Shown: in pieces, positions 1 through 8,501 of the stretch
Layout: each line of letters opens with the position of its first letter
Numbering within the stretch: position 1 is the stretch's first letter
The notes under the pieces: model-generated
The model's input: the letters and a program-made list of their open reading frames with translations, nothing else
Database searches by the model: none
Told to the model about the DNA's origin: nothing
Translations under genes and position numbers: made by a program
DNA from: Anaerolineae bacterium
Lineage (GTDB): Bacteria; Chloroflexota; Anaerolineae; Promineifilales; Promineifilaceae
Assembly: GCA_020848035.1 (NCBI GenBank)
Contig: JADLAX010000026.1
Span: 124,001-188,000, forward strand
Length of the DNA stretch: 64,000 nucleotides
Direction: 5' to 3'

Positions 1-1
1 C

Positions 2-622
2 CCAGTCAATAAAAGCATCCAACAGTTTGATGCAAACACAGGTGAGGTGAGAACAGTTTGGCAAATCGGTGAAGATGAAGATTTTAGCGGCATGGAATTT
101 CCCGAACTGTCGCCCGATGAAAAGTACCTCGGCTTCTACCTGGAAAATGACAATTTCTTCACCAATCTACAGATCATTGATTTCAACGGCCGTTCCTACG
201 GCCAGCGTCCCAACAGCATCCTCGTGGATTGGCGGCCTGGCGGTGGGCCTGTGGTGCAGGAAAGCATGGCCGACGGGCAAACCCAGCTCGTCTACTGGCC
301 ACTGGATGGCTCAGAAGCGCAGGTATTTGTGAATCCCGGTTCGTTTGAGTTTGGCAGTGGGAAATGGAGTGGGGACGGCCGTTTTTTCATCTACAGCACC
401 GTGGACGAGGCTACCAACCAGAGCCACCTCTACCTCTGGCAGCCGGGAAACGGTGCGCCGGTGTTGCTGCAAACGGCCGTCGGCACCAACGGCTTTCGTA
501 ACTTTGCCTGGATGCCCGATGCAACGGCCGTTTATTTCAATTTGGGGCGAACGGAACTGTGGAAATTTGCGGCAGAAACTGAAACACTGACCCTCATCGC
601 CAGTTCAGTTCAAAACGAATGA
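2..622 (+). CDS. C-terminal part of a WD40-like/TolB-type beta-propeller protein (5' end outside window)
   Basis: The reading frame is open from the first bases of the window, so the GTG at 47 is internal and the gene starts upstream. About 206 residues remain. They carry repeated propeller-blade patterns of the PD40/TolB type: 'SPDEKY', 'WSGDGRFFIYST' and 'WMPDATAVYF', each followed by a short hydrophobic strand. Such proteins are usually extracytoplasmic or act as sensor/scaffold domains fused to other modules, but the N-terminal part that would decide this is missing. No specific function can be assigned. The stop is TGA at 620-622, and the next gene ends only 7 bp away on the opposite strand. 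Confidence 0.75.
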   Translation, partial: PVNKSIQQFDANTGEVRTVWQIGEDEDFSGMEFPELSPDEKYLGFYLENDNFFTNLQIIDFNGRSYGQRPNSILVDWRPGGGPVVQESMADGQTQLVYWPLDGSEAQVFVNPGSFEFGSGKWSGDGRFFIYSTVDEATNQSHLYLWQPGNGAPVLLQTAVGTNGFRNFAWMPDATAVYFNLGRTELWKFAAETETLTLIASSVQNE

Positions 623-629
623 GCAGAGG

Positions 630-1010
630 CTAATTTTTAATATCGAAAAGGTCCAAACCGGGAATAAAGTGGAAATCTTTGACGTTAAATGTGAACAGCT
701 CTACCTGGTGAACCAGCGCGGTAGCGGCGATGAGTGCGTCGGGGATGCTCAGCTTATGGCTAAGCGAGTAGGTTTTCATCAGCTGGAGAAATTGGTTGGA
801 AACGGCCGTGTCCAGCCCAAAGCGGTGCAAGGATGCCAGGTGGCGCTGAATCATCTGCAATTCTGCCTTGTTCAAGGCACCAAAGTAGAGCTCGGCCTCA
901 GTGACAATGCTGATCGCCAGGTTATCCTTGCCCACATCACGAAGAATCTGGTTAACCTGGGGATTGTTCTTATAAAACTCAATGAGGACGTTGGTGTCAC
1001 AAAGAATCAT
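630..1010 (-). CDS. vapC: PIN-domain toxin ribonuclease, VapC type
   Basis: This is a 126-residue PIN domain of full length. The acidic metal-binding residues are visible: D5 in 'CDTNVLIEFY', E40 in 'TEAELYFG', D91 in 'SIPDALIAAT' and D112 in 'FNVKDF'. VapC toxins are Mg-dependent endoribonucleases that cut tRNA or rRNA and are neutralised by the antitoxin encoded just upstream. I chose the ATG at 1010 rather than the GTG at 1025. It gives an ATGA overlap with the stop of the upstream gene, the usual coupling in vapBC operons, and starts directly on the conserved first strand. It is the second gene of a two-gene minus-strand operon. Confidence 0.85.
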   Translation of the reverse strand: MILCDTNVLIEFYKNNPQVNQILRDVGKDNLAISIVTEAELYFGALNKAELQMIQRHLASLHRFGLDTAVSNQFLQLMKTYSLSHKLSIPDALIAATALVHQVELFTFNVKDFHFIPGLDLFDIKN

Positions 1011-1234
1011 GAGCGGTGCGGCCACGCTTTTTGCCGGAGGGATTCCTGGGAGATGTCTCGGTCAGACCAAATGCCAGCTATAGAAAAAAATGTATCATCT
1101 TCTTGAGATTGGTTGACCGCGCTTTCGTCCCGGCTGTCTTTGGCAATCGAGTCCACAAAGTCAAGCGCACGCAGCAATTCATAGAGCGCTTTGGCTTTGT
1201 CTTTATCTTTTACGCGAATAATAATTTCTTCCAT
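1007..1234 (-). CDS. Putative antitoxin of the VapC partner
   Basis: This small protein of 75 residues lies immediately upstream of the PIN toxin and shares an ATGA stop/start overlap with it, the standard antitoxin position. The N-terminus begins 'MEEIIIRVKDKDKAK', a beta-strand followed by a helix as in small DNA-binding or scaffold antitoxins. The C-terminal half is charged and polar ('DSRDESAVNQSQEDD') and probably the flexible toxin-wrapping tail. It does not show a clear AbrB, RHH or Phd fold from motifs alone, so the antitoxin call rests on position, size and toxin identity. Such antitoxins normally autorepress their promoter. Confidence 0.65.
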   Translation of the reverse strand: MEEIIIRVKDKDKAKALYELLRALDFVDSIAKDSRDESAVNQSQEDDTFFSIAGIWSDRDISQESLRQKAWPHRS

Positions 1235-1329
1235 CGCAAAACCTCAGTCGTGGCTTTCAAACGTTTGTGATGCGGCCATTATACAGCAATATATTCAAGC
1301 GAGGTGACAGTCACTTTCGGAAGTGACAG

Positions 1330-1950
1330 TTACCCGAAAAACCGCTGCGCGCCGAGCCAGATCTGGTACAGGCCAAAGCCAAACAGCGCCACGGCCGAAA
1401 CAAAGCCCAGCACCCGGTTTAACCGTGGGCTGGCCTGCCCCAAAATGCCAAACAGCACCACAAAGCTCATGAAGCCGCCAATTAGCGCGCCGTAAAAGCC
1501 CAGCATAAACGCCAGCCCATGCGACGGCGCCTGCCGCCACCCTTCCAGGAAAATCGGGCCAGCGATGGTGCTCCAGAAAATGTAGGCGTTGGGGCTGAGC
1601 ATGTTCATCAGGGCGGCTTCGCGGATGCTTTGCTTCTTGGGCGCGGGGAGATCGGCAACGGCCGTACCCATCATCTCGCGCGCCGACCGATACGCTTTGT
1701 ACGCCAGGAAGAGCAAAAAAAAGCCACCGCCAAAACGCAGCGCCGCCACAAACCAGTCCGGCATTTGCGTCAGCACCAGCAGCACCAGCAGCACAATCGG
1801 CCCGTCGCTCATCAGCGGGGCCAGCGCCGCCACCAGCGTACGGCGCAGCCCATTTTTCAGCGTCTGCGACAACAAATACGCCTGAAACGGCCCCGGCTGC
1901 GCCGCCGCCGCGCCGCCATAGCCCAATCCCTGCAACAAATACAAAAACAT
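1330..1950 (-). CDS. LysE/RhtB-family amino-acid or metabolite exporter
   Basis: The protein has 206 residues, the usual length of the LysE/RhtB family, with about six hydrophobic segments. The family signature near the N-terminus is present: a Gly/Ala-rich first helix followed by 'AQPGPFQAYLLSQTL', and the mid-protein 'NMLSPNAYIFW' block corresponds to the conserved N-P-K/N segment of loop 3. Members are inner-membrane exporters that move amino acids or small metabolites with proton antiport; the substrate cannot be predicted. The ATG at 1950 is preceded by a GAGG sequence at good spacing. It is a monocistronic minus-strand gene. Confidence 0.85.
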   Translation of the reverse strand: MFLYLLQGLGYGGAAAAQPGPFQAYLLSQTLKNGLRRTLVAALAPLMSDGPIVLLVLLVLTQMPDWFVAALRFGGGFFLLFLAYKAYRSAREMMGTAVADLPAPKKQSIREAALMNMLSPNAYIFWSTIAGPIFLEGWRQAPSHGLAFMLGFYGALIGGFMSFVVLFGILGQASPRLNRVLGFVSAVALFGFGLYQIWLGAQRFFG

Positions 1951-2128
1951 GCCACATCCTCGTTTTGATTTTTTGAGGCGGGCAGTCTAACACAAACAAA
2001 CGGCCGTTCGCAAAACGATTTTTCGGCTCCCGAAGCTTTCAGGGAATAAGCAACGAATTGACGCGGATTAACGCGAATTTTCGTGTCAATTCGTGTCAAT
2101 TCGGTGCAAAAAATTTGTCTGACCCCAC

Positions 2129-2863
2129 TCAGTCTGCAAGACACTGATTTTTTGACGCGGCGGTTAATTTTTGTGACTGGTAACGGCCGTTGGGCCAATC
2201 ACCAGTCACCAGGGCAAGCAGACCCGGCACACTGGCCTCGGGCAGCGCCCGGTCGCTGATGTCTTCGCCAGGGAAGGCGTCCTGGTGCATCTGGGTTTGC
2301 ATGTCGCCCGGATCAACCCAGTAGACGCGCACACCGTGCTTTTGTTCGGCCAGCTCGGCGGCCAAAACGGCCGTAAGCTGCTCCAGCGCCGCCTTGCTCG
2401 CCCCATAGCCACCCCACCCCGGATACGCTTCGCGCCCCGCGTCGCTGGTGATGTTGAGGATGCGAGCACCCGGCTTGAGCGTGTCGGCCACGGCTTGCAG
2501 CACGCCCAGCTGGGCCACCACGTTGACGCGGAACACCGTTTCCAGCACGTCCAGCGGATAATCGAGCAGGGCTGGCTGCGGGCTGGGCCCCAACATCCCG
2601 GCGTTGTTCACCACCAGGTCCAGACCACCAGCGGCCCGCGCCGCCACGGCCAATGCCTGCCGGTGCGCTTTGTGGCTGATGTCGCCAGAAACGGCCGTAA
2701 CCGTCGTCCACTGTTCCAACTCATGATAGGCCTTGCCCAGCGCTTCCGTCCCTCGGGCGTCGATGATGAGCTGCCAGCCGTCCTGGGCCAGGGCTTGGGC
2801 CAGGGCCAGCCCCAAGCCGCGCGACGCGCCGGTAATGAGTGCAGTTTTTGTCTGGTTGTTCAT
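2129..2863 (-). CDS. Short-chain dehydrogenase/reductase (SDR)
   Basis: This is a 244-residue classical SDR with a Rossmann fold. The cofactor motif 'TGASRGLG' is at about residue 10-17, 'NNAG' follows strand 4, and the catalytic set is the Ser in 'LNITSDAG' with Tyr and Lys in 'YGASKAAL'. The ORF can be extended upstream, but the ATG at 2863 begins right before the first beta strand and has GGAGA seven bases upstream, so the extension is rejected. A long inverted repeat sits in the leader at 2896-2953. The substrate is not predictable; the glycine motif suits NAD(P)H-dependent carbonyl reduction. Confidence 0.85.
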   Translation of the reverse strand: MNNQTKTALITGASRGLGLALAQALAQDGWQLIIDARGTEALGKAYHELEQWTTVTAVSGDISHKAHRQALAVAARAAGGLDLVVNNAGMLGPSPQPALLDYPLDVLETVFRVNVVAQLGVLQAVADTLKPGARILNITSDAGREAYPGWGGYGASKAALEQLTAVLAAELAEQKHGVRVYWVDPGDMQTQMHQDAFPGEDISDRALPEASVPGLLALVTGDWPNGRYQSQKLTAASKNQCLAD

Positions 2864-2895
2864 GGGAAGTCTCCGGTTTTTGGGTAAGTGTTGTG

Positions 2896-2953
2896 ATTTC
2901 CCCGGAAACTGCGGCAAGCGCCTTAGCCACCTGTCCAAAGTTTCCGGGGAAAT
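2896..2953. promoter_or_regulatory. Perfect 15-bp inverted repeat in the SDR leader
   Basis: The arms ATTTCCCCGGAAACT (2896-2910) and its exact reverse complement (2939-2953) are separated by 28 bp and lie 33-90 bases upstream of the SDR start codon. There is no T-run, so it is more likely an operator pair or an mRNA leader stem than a terminator. Function is unproven. Confidence 0.5.
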
Positions 2954-3131
2954 TCATACTCCAGTCTAGGCCAACGGCCGTTCCCCCACCTCCGGCAACG
3001 GTCCAGAACCGGCCCCACAAAAGGGACAGGATCACTCACTGATCCGATGGACAGGGGGTGGGGTGCAACCAACGGCCGTTGCCCTCGTAAAGTGGCCACC
3101 GCGCCGAGCCAATGGTTACGGCCGTAAACAG

Positions 3132-3161
3132 TTGCACCTTTTACCCGAATTTCGCTAGAAT
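3132..3161 (+). promoter_or_regulatory. Predicted sigma-A promoter of the AI-2E family gene
   Basis: TTGCAC (3132-3137) and TAGAAT (3156-3161) are separated by 18 bp, about 70 bp upstream of the start codon at 3230. Confidence 0.5.
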
Positions 3162-3229
3162 CTTGTAGAGTTTGTGTCGTGAATAGTCTCTATGGGTGAA
3201 TCAATTTCCAAACACGTATTGCGGAGTTT

Positions 3230-4387
3230 ATGAATAAAGAGTGGAGTACAACAACACGCTATTTTGTCTTTGCCCTGGTTTTAGCAGGCTGTATCTGGTT
3301 TATCATCGCCGCCCAGGCGCTCATCGGAGCATTGGCCATTTCGGCGCTGCTGGCTTACCTCCTGAACCCCATCGTCACCCTGGTCAATGAACGGGCCCGC
3401 GTCGCCCGTTCCCTGGTTGTTTTTTTCGTTTACCTGCTGTCGCTGGTGGCCGTTGTTACCGTCAGCATCATCTTCATCCCGGCCATCCCCGACCAAACCG
3501 CCAGCTTTTTGAGCGAAATGCAGGCGCTGATGACCCAGGCCCAAGAAGATTACCTGTCTGAACCCATTGTCATTCTCAACACCGAAATTTCGCTAGACGG
3601 CCTGATGCCCGAAGCCGATCTTTCGGAACTGGTATCCTCTTTCATTCGGCCCGACATCATCGTGGAGCTGCTGCAAACCAGCACTACCAACCTGGGCTGG
3701 ATTGCCGTGGTGTTGGTGGCCACCTACTACCTGCTGCAAGATTGGGGCAAGCTGCGCGACTGGTTGTTTAGCTGGGCACCAGATCCATTTGAATCGGACT
3801 TTCGGCGGCTGTATGGCGAAATCAAGCTGGTGTGGAACCGCTATTTTCGCGGCCAGCTGCGCCTGTCCATCATCGTTGGGCTGCTGACCGGCGCGGGTTC
3901 CCTCATTCTTGGCCTGCCCGGGGCCATTCTGTTTGGCGTATTTGCCGCCATTTTCGACGTACTGCTGTCGGTTGGCCCGGCAATTGTCATGACGATTGCC
4001 ACGCTGGTGGCCTTGCTGGCCGGTTCCAACACGCTAGACATTTCCAACACGCTGTTTGCGGTTATCGTGCTGGCGCTCAACCTGGCCATTCAGGGCATCG
4101 AAAATATCTGGCTGCGTCCCCGCGTGATGAGTTCCAGCCTGCAAATTCATCCCGCTATCATCTTTATTGCCATTGTGGGCTCGCTGTCGCTGGCCGGGGT
4201 GGTGACGGCGCTGATCATCGTGCCAGTGTTGGGCTCGATTGCCGTTATCAGCCGATACACCTATTTTAAGCTGTTTAAAATGGATCCATGGGCCAATGAT
4301 GAGCGGTTATCGGCACCCATCATTGGCGAAAATGCAGAGGAAACGGCCGTATCACCTCCCCCCACGCCCGCCAAAACCACCGATTAA
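3230..4387 (+). CDS. AI-2E family (UPF0118) membrane transporter
   Basis: The protein has 385 residues with the hydrophobic profile of the AI-2E/PerM family: two or three helices at the N-terminus, a central soluble segment (about residues 85-140), then four to five helices. The family-typical central block runs 'RYFRGQLRLSIIVGLLTGAGSLILG' in part, and 'IENIWLRPRVM' precedes the last helices. Members have been linked to autoinducer-2 export or Na/H antiport, but most are uncharacterised. The C-terminus is a Pro/Thr-rich cytoplasmic tail. A paralogue lies at 61827-63071. It is a monocistronic gene with its own promoter. Confidence 0.85.
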   Translation: MNKEWSTTTRYFVFALVLAGCIWFIIAAQALIGALAISALLAYLLNPIVTLVNERARVARSLVVFFVYLLSLVAVVTVSIIFIPAIPDQTASFLSEMQALMTQAQEDYLSEPIVILNTEISLDGLMPEADLSELVSSFIRPDIIVELLQTSTTNLGWIAVVLVATYYLLQDWGKLRDWLFSWAPDPFESDFRRLYGEIKLVWNRYFRGQLRLSIIVGLLTGAGSLILGLPGAILFGVFAAIFDVLLSVGPAIVMTIATLVALLAGSNTLDISNTLFAVIVLALNLAIQGIENIWLRPRVMSSSLQIHPAIIFIAIVGSLSLAGVVTALIIVPVLGSIAVISRYTYFKLFKMDPWANDERLSAPIIGENAEETAVSPPPTPAKTTD

Positions 4388-4506
4388 AACAAAAACGGCC
4401 GCTGCATGGGCAACGGCCGTTCCACTCCCTCGTTTCTATCCGGACAAGCTATTCTCTGTCACCTTGTCACCCCTTCACCTTGTCACCCCCTCACCCCTTC
4501 TCCCCT

Positions 4507-5271
4507 TCAAAGCTTCGTCAAAACCTCCACCCCACTCGCCGTCACCGCCACCGTATGCTCGTACTGCGCCGACAGCGAACCATCCTTGGTGATCACCGTC
4601 CAGCCATCGGGCAGCAAGATCCACTCGTGACCGCCCTGGTTGATCATCGGCTCAATGGTGAAGGTCATGCCGGGGCGCAGCCGGGGGCCATTGCTGCTCT
4701 GGCGCACATGCAGCACCGAAGGCGAGTCGTGCAAAATACGGCCGATGCCATGCCCCCCCCACTCGCGCACCACCGAAACACCCTTGCTGTCGGCAAAGTT
4801 GTGGATAGCACGGCCGATGTCGTTCAGGTAGCCGCCTGGGCGCACCGCCTGAACGCCCACCTCCAGCGCGCCTTTGGCCACCTCCAGCAGGCGCTCCGTG
4901 GCTGGGGCAATGGTCCCCACGGGAAAGGTGTAGCAGGCATCGCCACAAAAGCCGCGATACTTTAAGCCAATGTCCACGCCAATAATGTCGCCATCGTTTA
5001 AGATGCGGTCATCGGGCAAGCCGTGGCAAATTTCGTGGTTGACCGAGGCGCAAATGACGCCGGGAAATGGGGGGTGGTTGCTGGCACTGCCCTTGTACCC
5101 CTTGTACAGCGGTTCCGCGCCCTGATCGGCGATGTACTTTTCCACGATCTGATCCAGCGCACGAATGCTCACGCCGGGGCGAATATTTTCTTCGAGCAAG
5201 GCAAAACATTCGGCGACCATCCGGCCAGAATCGCGCATTCGGGCAATCTCTTTGGCATTCTTCAATCTCAT
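4507..5271 (-). CDS. map: Methionine aminopeptidase, type I
   Basis: This 254-residue enzyme removes the initiator methionine from nascent proteins. All five metal ligands of the pita-bread fold are visible: D100 in 'GVDIG', D111 in 'GDACYTF', H174 in 'GGHGIGR', E207 in 'TIEPM' and E238 in 'AQYEHT'. The substrate-binding His is H83 in 'NHEICHGLP'. Length and lack of an N-terminal zinc finger or insert fit type Ia. Here it stands alone on the minus strand, separate from the secY-adk-map ribosomal cluster in which it is often found. The 3' flank (4440-4505) is made of reiterated 'GTCACCCCTTCACC' words. Confidence 0.97.
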   Translation of the reverse strand: MRLKNAKEIARMRDSGRMVAECFALLEENIRPGVSIRALDQIVEKYIADQGAEPLYKGYKGSASNHPPFPGVICASVNHEICHGLPDDRILNDGDIIGVDIGLKYRGFCGDACYTFPVGTIAPATERLLEVAKGALEVGVQAVRPGGYLNDIGRAIHNFADSKGVSVVREWGGHGIGRILHDSPSVLHVRQSSNGPRLRPGMTFTIEPMINQGGHEWILLPDGWTVITKDGSLSAQYEHTVAVTASGVEVLTKL

Positions 5272-5358
5272 CTACTTTCCTTCAATTTCGTTAAAACCCG
5301 CCAGGCTGGCGAATTCCTGCTTCATTCTGGTTGAAGGGCGAAGTATATCACACAAGAA

Positions 5359-5389
5359 AAAGAGCCTGCCACTGCCCGGCAGGCTCTTT
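5359..5389 (-). terminator. Intrinsic terminator downstream of the 5412-5837 gene
   Basis: AAAGAGCCTGCC (5359-5370) pairs perfectly with GGCAGGCTCTTT (5378-5389) across a 7-base loop. On the minus strand the stem is followed by a T-rich run, about 25 bases after the stop codon of the upstream membrane protein gene. Confidence 0.8.
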
Positions 5390-5411
5390 GTGATGAAGGA
5401 GCAACGGCCGT

Positions 5412-5837
5412 TTACCGCCCCAGCCGCCGCAGCCCAATCAACTGCCAGACGCCCAGGACAAAAATCACTTCGGCCTGAAGGGCAATGAACCAGCGCCCAG
5501 CCACGGTGAATTCTGACCACACCAGGAACAACACCAGGTAGCTGGCTACCGTCCAAAGCACATTCATGGTGGCGATGATACGCGCATAGCGCCACCGCGC
5601 CTCAATTGCCGTGGTGATCCAGTAAATGCTGGCCACAAACGGCACAAAACCCACGCCCAACATCAAAATGATCCACGACGGCACGTCTGGGCCAATAAAC
5701 CGGGCCACTGGTCCGGCAGCAAAGATAAAGGCCAGGCTGCTCAGCAGCGAAAAAAGCGCATCACTCTGCAAAGCACGGCGCAGAAAAGCGGTTTCACTCA
5801 CGGCCTGCCCCTGGCGCGAAAGAGTTTGAGATTGCAT
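5412..5837 (-). CDS. Small four-helix membrane protein, unknown function
   Basis: The protein has 141 residues and four predicted transmembrane helices (about residues 28-45, 52-75, 88-108 and 113-135) with a polar N-terminal tail of about 25 residues. I do not recognise a family motif. The ATG at 5837 has GGAGG seven bases upstream. The gene is a single unit closed by a strong intrinsic terminator. Basic residues at helix ends ('EARWRYAR', 'GLRRLGR') suggest both termini lie in the cytoplasm. Confidence 0.7.
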   Translation of the reverse strand: MQSQTLSRQGQAVSETAFLRRALQSDALFSLLSSLAFIFAAGPVARFIGPDVPSWIILMLGVGFVPFVASIYWITTAIEARWRYARIIATMNVLWTVASYLVLFLVWSEFTVAGRWFIALQAEVIFVLGVWQLIGLRRLGR

Positions 5838-5992
5838 CGGTACACCTCCATTTTTGGGTACACAAGTTGGTTAATGGCGGTACCGTACCGCTTTTTTCAC
5901 TGCCAGGTCTATGAAAAGTAGTGCCAAATGGTGCCAATGTCCGGTAGTCGGTAATCGGTGGTCGGCAAGCGGTAGTCTTTACCGCTCACCGC

Positions 5993-7207
5993 TTACGGGG
6001 CAAGGCGGCGGGAGCGCTCACGCAGGTCACGGGCAACAAGGCGAGCGGCGGCCGTTTGCCAGTTGTAGAGGGTTCGTTCCGGCACCTGGCTGCGGAACCA
6101 GTCGAGGACTACTTCATGTTCGTCATCGTGGAAGGCGCGGCGGCTGTACGGCCGTAACCCCACCACGTACGGAAAATAAAGCGCGTTGTAATGCCGCCAG
6201 GCATCGGTTGTGCCAAAATCGCCCTCGTCGCGCGGCTGAAGCCGGGCAATGCTTTCCGTGAGCAGCGCCTTTAGCTCGGCGGCGCGGGCCAGCGTGCCAT
6301 CGGCCTGGCCATTTTGGGCCAGCTGCTGGTTGATTAACGGCAGGCGCGTCAGCGGACTGCTGGCCAGCTTGGGCAGGTCGCCCATCTGGCTGAGGGCGCG
6401 GCGGGTTAACCGCTCAAACTCAGCCGGGGCAAGCTCCAGCGGGCTGAGCGAGGCATCCAGGCGCTGCGCGGCACTGTCCTCGGCCCGTTGCTCCGCCCGC
6501 GCCCGGCGCAGCTGCGGCGCGTTAAAAAAGGCAATGCGGTCCATCACCGCCTGCACCGGGTCAGAAAAGGTCTGGATGAGTACCGACCCCGCCACGCTGG
6601 TGAGCAGCAGCAGCACCAGCGGAAAGCTGAGGCCAAACGAATAGCGCATCACCAAAACAACCTGCCCACCAAAAATAAGCGCGGTGAAAAATGAGTAGTC
6701 GAAGGCGCGCAAAAAGTGGTACAGCCACGCTTCGCCTTTGTCGGAAGCGTCCAGCTGGGTGATGACCAGGCCAAAAACGAACAAGTCGAGGGCAATGAAG
6801 GTAGCGACCCCGGTTGGTAAAGTCTGCACGCGGGGAAGGATGACAAAGCTAATGGCCACGCCGTAGGCCAGGATGCAGCCCATACTCACGCCAAGCAGCA
6901 GCTGTTGACGGCCGTATCGCTCCAGCCACGCCGCCCGGTTGGGAATCAGCCAGACCATCGCCGCCAGCCAGAACAGCGCGGGCAGCACCACAAACAGCCG
7001 CTGCAGCCGGTACAGCGTCAGCGCCAGGCTGGCCGACGGGGCAAAGGTGCCCAGCAGCAGGGAAACCACCCCGGCGGCAAAGGCCAGCATGCCCAATCCC
7101 GCCAGCCACAGCTGCAATCGGCCCGCATCGCGGGCGATCAGGTAACAGCCCAGCCAGAAGGTGAGAAAAAAGAGAACCGTTTGCCAGATGACGCTGCTGA
7201 AACTCAT
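5993..7207 (-). CDS. Polytopic membrane protein with a cytoplasmic C-terminal domain
   Basis: This is a protein of about 404 residues. Roughly residues 1-235 form seven hydrophobic helices ending in 'VAGSVLIQTFSDPVQ'. The C-terminal 170 residues are soluble and mostly helical ('ELAPAEFERLTRRALSQM', 'HDDEHEVVLDWFRSQVPER'). The layout resembles 7TM receptor-like sensor proteins, but no kinase, cyclase or HTH motif is visible, so no function is given. I start at ATG 7207, where the first helix begins; the ORF could extend to 7309 but that stretch is not protein-like. The gene is divergent from the ArsR operon, whose operator lies in the shared intergenic region. Confidence 0.7.
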   Translation of the reverse strand: MSFSSVIWQTVLFFLTFWLGCYLIARDAGRLQLWLAGLGMLAFAAGVVSLLLGTFAPSASLALTLYRLQRLFVVLPALFWLAAMVWLIPNRAAWLERYGRQQLLLGVSMGCILAYGVAISFVILPRVQTLPTGVATFIALDLFVFGLVITQLDASDKGEAWLYHFLRAFDYSFFTALIFGGQVVLVMRYSFGLSFPLVLLLLTSVAGSVLIQTFSDPVQAVMDRIAFFNAPQLRRARAEQRAEDSAAQRLDASLSPLELAPAEFERLTRRALSQMGDLPKLASSPLTRLPLINQQLAQNGQADGTLARAAELKALLTESIARLQPRDEGDFGTTDAWRHYNALYFPYVVGLRPYSRRAFHDDEHEVVLDWFRSQVPERTLYNWQTAAARLVARDLRERSRRLAP

Positions 7208-7313
7208 ACGGGGGATTTTACGAAGGAGAGGCCATCGCAGGCAAATTGCGTTGCTGTGGCGACACGCCCAGAGCGGCGACACCTCTGTGATGTTGGGCCT
7301 TGACGCCACGCGG

Positions 7314-7353
7314 CTATTTAGATATTCTTCTATTTAGATTTTCGTCTAAATAG
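7314..7353 (+). promoter_or_regulatory. Operator-like repeats upstream of the ArsR/DUF2087 operon
   Basis: CTATTTAGAT occurs twice in direct orientation (7314-7323 and 7330-7339). The second copy forms an inverted repeat with 7345-7353: ATTTAGA, six bases, TCTAAAT. This AT-rich dyad is 16-55 bases before the first start codon and is the size and shape of an ArsR-family winged-helix operator. Confidence 0.6.
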
Positions 7354-7368
7354 ATTACGGGTATTGAA

Positions 7369-7911
7369 ATGGAATCAGAAAAGATTGAAGCGCTCATCAC
7401 ATTTTTGCAGGCGGCGGGCCAGCGCGAACGGCTGCACATTTTGGGCATTCTGGCAGAACAGGCCACGGCAGTTCCCGACTTAGCCCGACGGCTGGGGGTG
7501 AAGGAAACGGCCGTTGTCAAACACATCAACCGCCTCAAGCAAGCCAACCTGGTCACCGAGACAGCACCCTACACCTACCAGCTCAACCAGAGCGGCCTGG
7601 AGCAGCTCAACCACACCGTCTTTCACCGGGGTGATTCAGGCCACCAGGAGACGCTGCGCCAGCGGGTGCTGCGTCACTACACCGACGGCTCGCGCCTGAA
7701 GCAGCTGCCGGAAAACAGTGCCGAACTACGCGAAATTGCTGGCTGGTTGGCCGATCTGTTTGAAACTGGCGTGGAATACCCCGAAAAAGAGGTCAATGCC
7801 CGCGTGGAACAGGCCCATCCAGACTTTGCCGAACTGCGCCGCCTCATGGTAGATTTTGGCTTCATGACCCGCAGTTGGGGCGTTTACCAAAAAGTGGAGA
7901 ACAAGGCATGA
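7369..7911 (+). CDS. ArsR-type HTH regulator with C-terminal DUF2087 domain (first copy)
   Basis: The protein has 180 residues. Residues 1-85 form a winged helix-turn-helix ('VPDLARRLGVKETAVVKHINRLKQANLV'-type recognition region). Residues about 100-178 match DUF2087, with the typical 'YPEKEVNARVEQAHPDFAELRRLMVDFGFM' layout seen here in part. Regulators of this architecture are metal-independent members of the ArsR superfamily with unknown ligands. It is the first gene of a three-gene operon, coupled by ATGA to a paralogue of the same architecture. No Shine-Dalgarno sequence is obvious before the ATG at 7369. The flanking dyad at 7332-7351 suggests autorepression. Confidence 0.85.
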   Translation: MESEKIEALITFLQAAGQRERLHILGILAEQATAVPDLARRLGVKETAVVKHINRLKQANLVTETAPYTYQLNQSGLEQLNHTVFHRGDSGHQETLRQRVLRHYTDGSRLKQLPENSAELREIAGWLADLFETGVEYPEKEVNARVEQAHPDFAELRRLMVDFGFMTRSWGVYQKVENKA

Positions 7912-8501
7912 GCGAGGAACAATTTCAGCAGCTGCTGAGCTTTTTTAAGGTGTTGGGCAATGAAAGCCGCCTGAAAATTTTAGGCTTGCTGGCCACGCAG
8001 GAGCGCAGCGTCGGCGAATTGGCGGCGCTGCTGGATCTGCGCGAACCAACCGTGTCGCACCACCTGGCAGCGATGAAGGAGCTGAACCTGGTCCACGTGC
8101 GCGCCGAGGGCAACAACCGCATCTACTGGCTCAACGCCAAAGCGCTGGAAACCATGAGCAAGGACATCTTGTCGCAAGCCAGGCTGGCCGATATTGCCCC
8201 CACCGAGGGCGCGGACCGCTGGGAGCAGAAGGTGCTGAGTACGTTTATGGAAAACGGCCGTATCACCCAAATCCCGTCCCGCCGCAAAAAACAGCTGGTC
8301 ATTATGCAGTGGGTGGTCAACCAGTTCGAGTACGACGTGCGCTATCCTGAAGCGGAACTGAACGAGCGCCTCAAGGAATTTAACGAGGACTTTGCCTCTT
8401 TGCGTCGCTATCTCATCGACTACAAGCTGATGGCCCGCGAGAAAAACGTCTACTGGCGCATCGCGACGCAGGAGTCTGTCGCCCCGGAGGAAGCAGAATG
8501 A
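7908..8501 (+). CDS. ArsR-type HTH regulator with C-terminal DUF2087 domain (second copy)
   Basis: This is a 197-residue paralogue of the preceding gene, and closer to canonical ArsR. The HTH is 'VGELAALLDLREPTVSHHLAAMKEL', and the DUF2087 part carries 'YPEAELNERLKEFNEDFASLRRYLID' in part. ATG 7908 overlaps the upstream stop as ATGA. The two proteins differ enough to be an old duplication and, being cotranslated, could form a heterodimer. No cysteine pair for metal sensing is visible in the HTH, so a metal-responsive role is unlikely. The next gene, an acetyltransferase, is coupled by another ATGA. Confidence 0.85.
   Translation: MSEEQFQQLLSFFKVLGNESRLKILGLLATQERSVGELAALLDLREPTVSHHLAAMKELNLVHVRAEGNNRIYWLNAKALETMSKDILSQARLADIAPTEGADRWEQKVLSTFMENGRITQIPSRRKKQLVIMQWVVNQFEYDVRYPEAELNERLKEFNEDFASLRRYLIDYKLMAREKNVYWRIATQESVAPEEAE

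Noticed and set aside
4385..4425. Terminator after the first AI-2E gene from two CGGCCG copies
   Set aside because: Any two copies of a palindrome can pair; there is no T-run, so the structure is not specific evidence.
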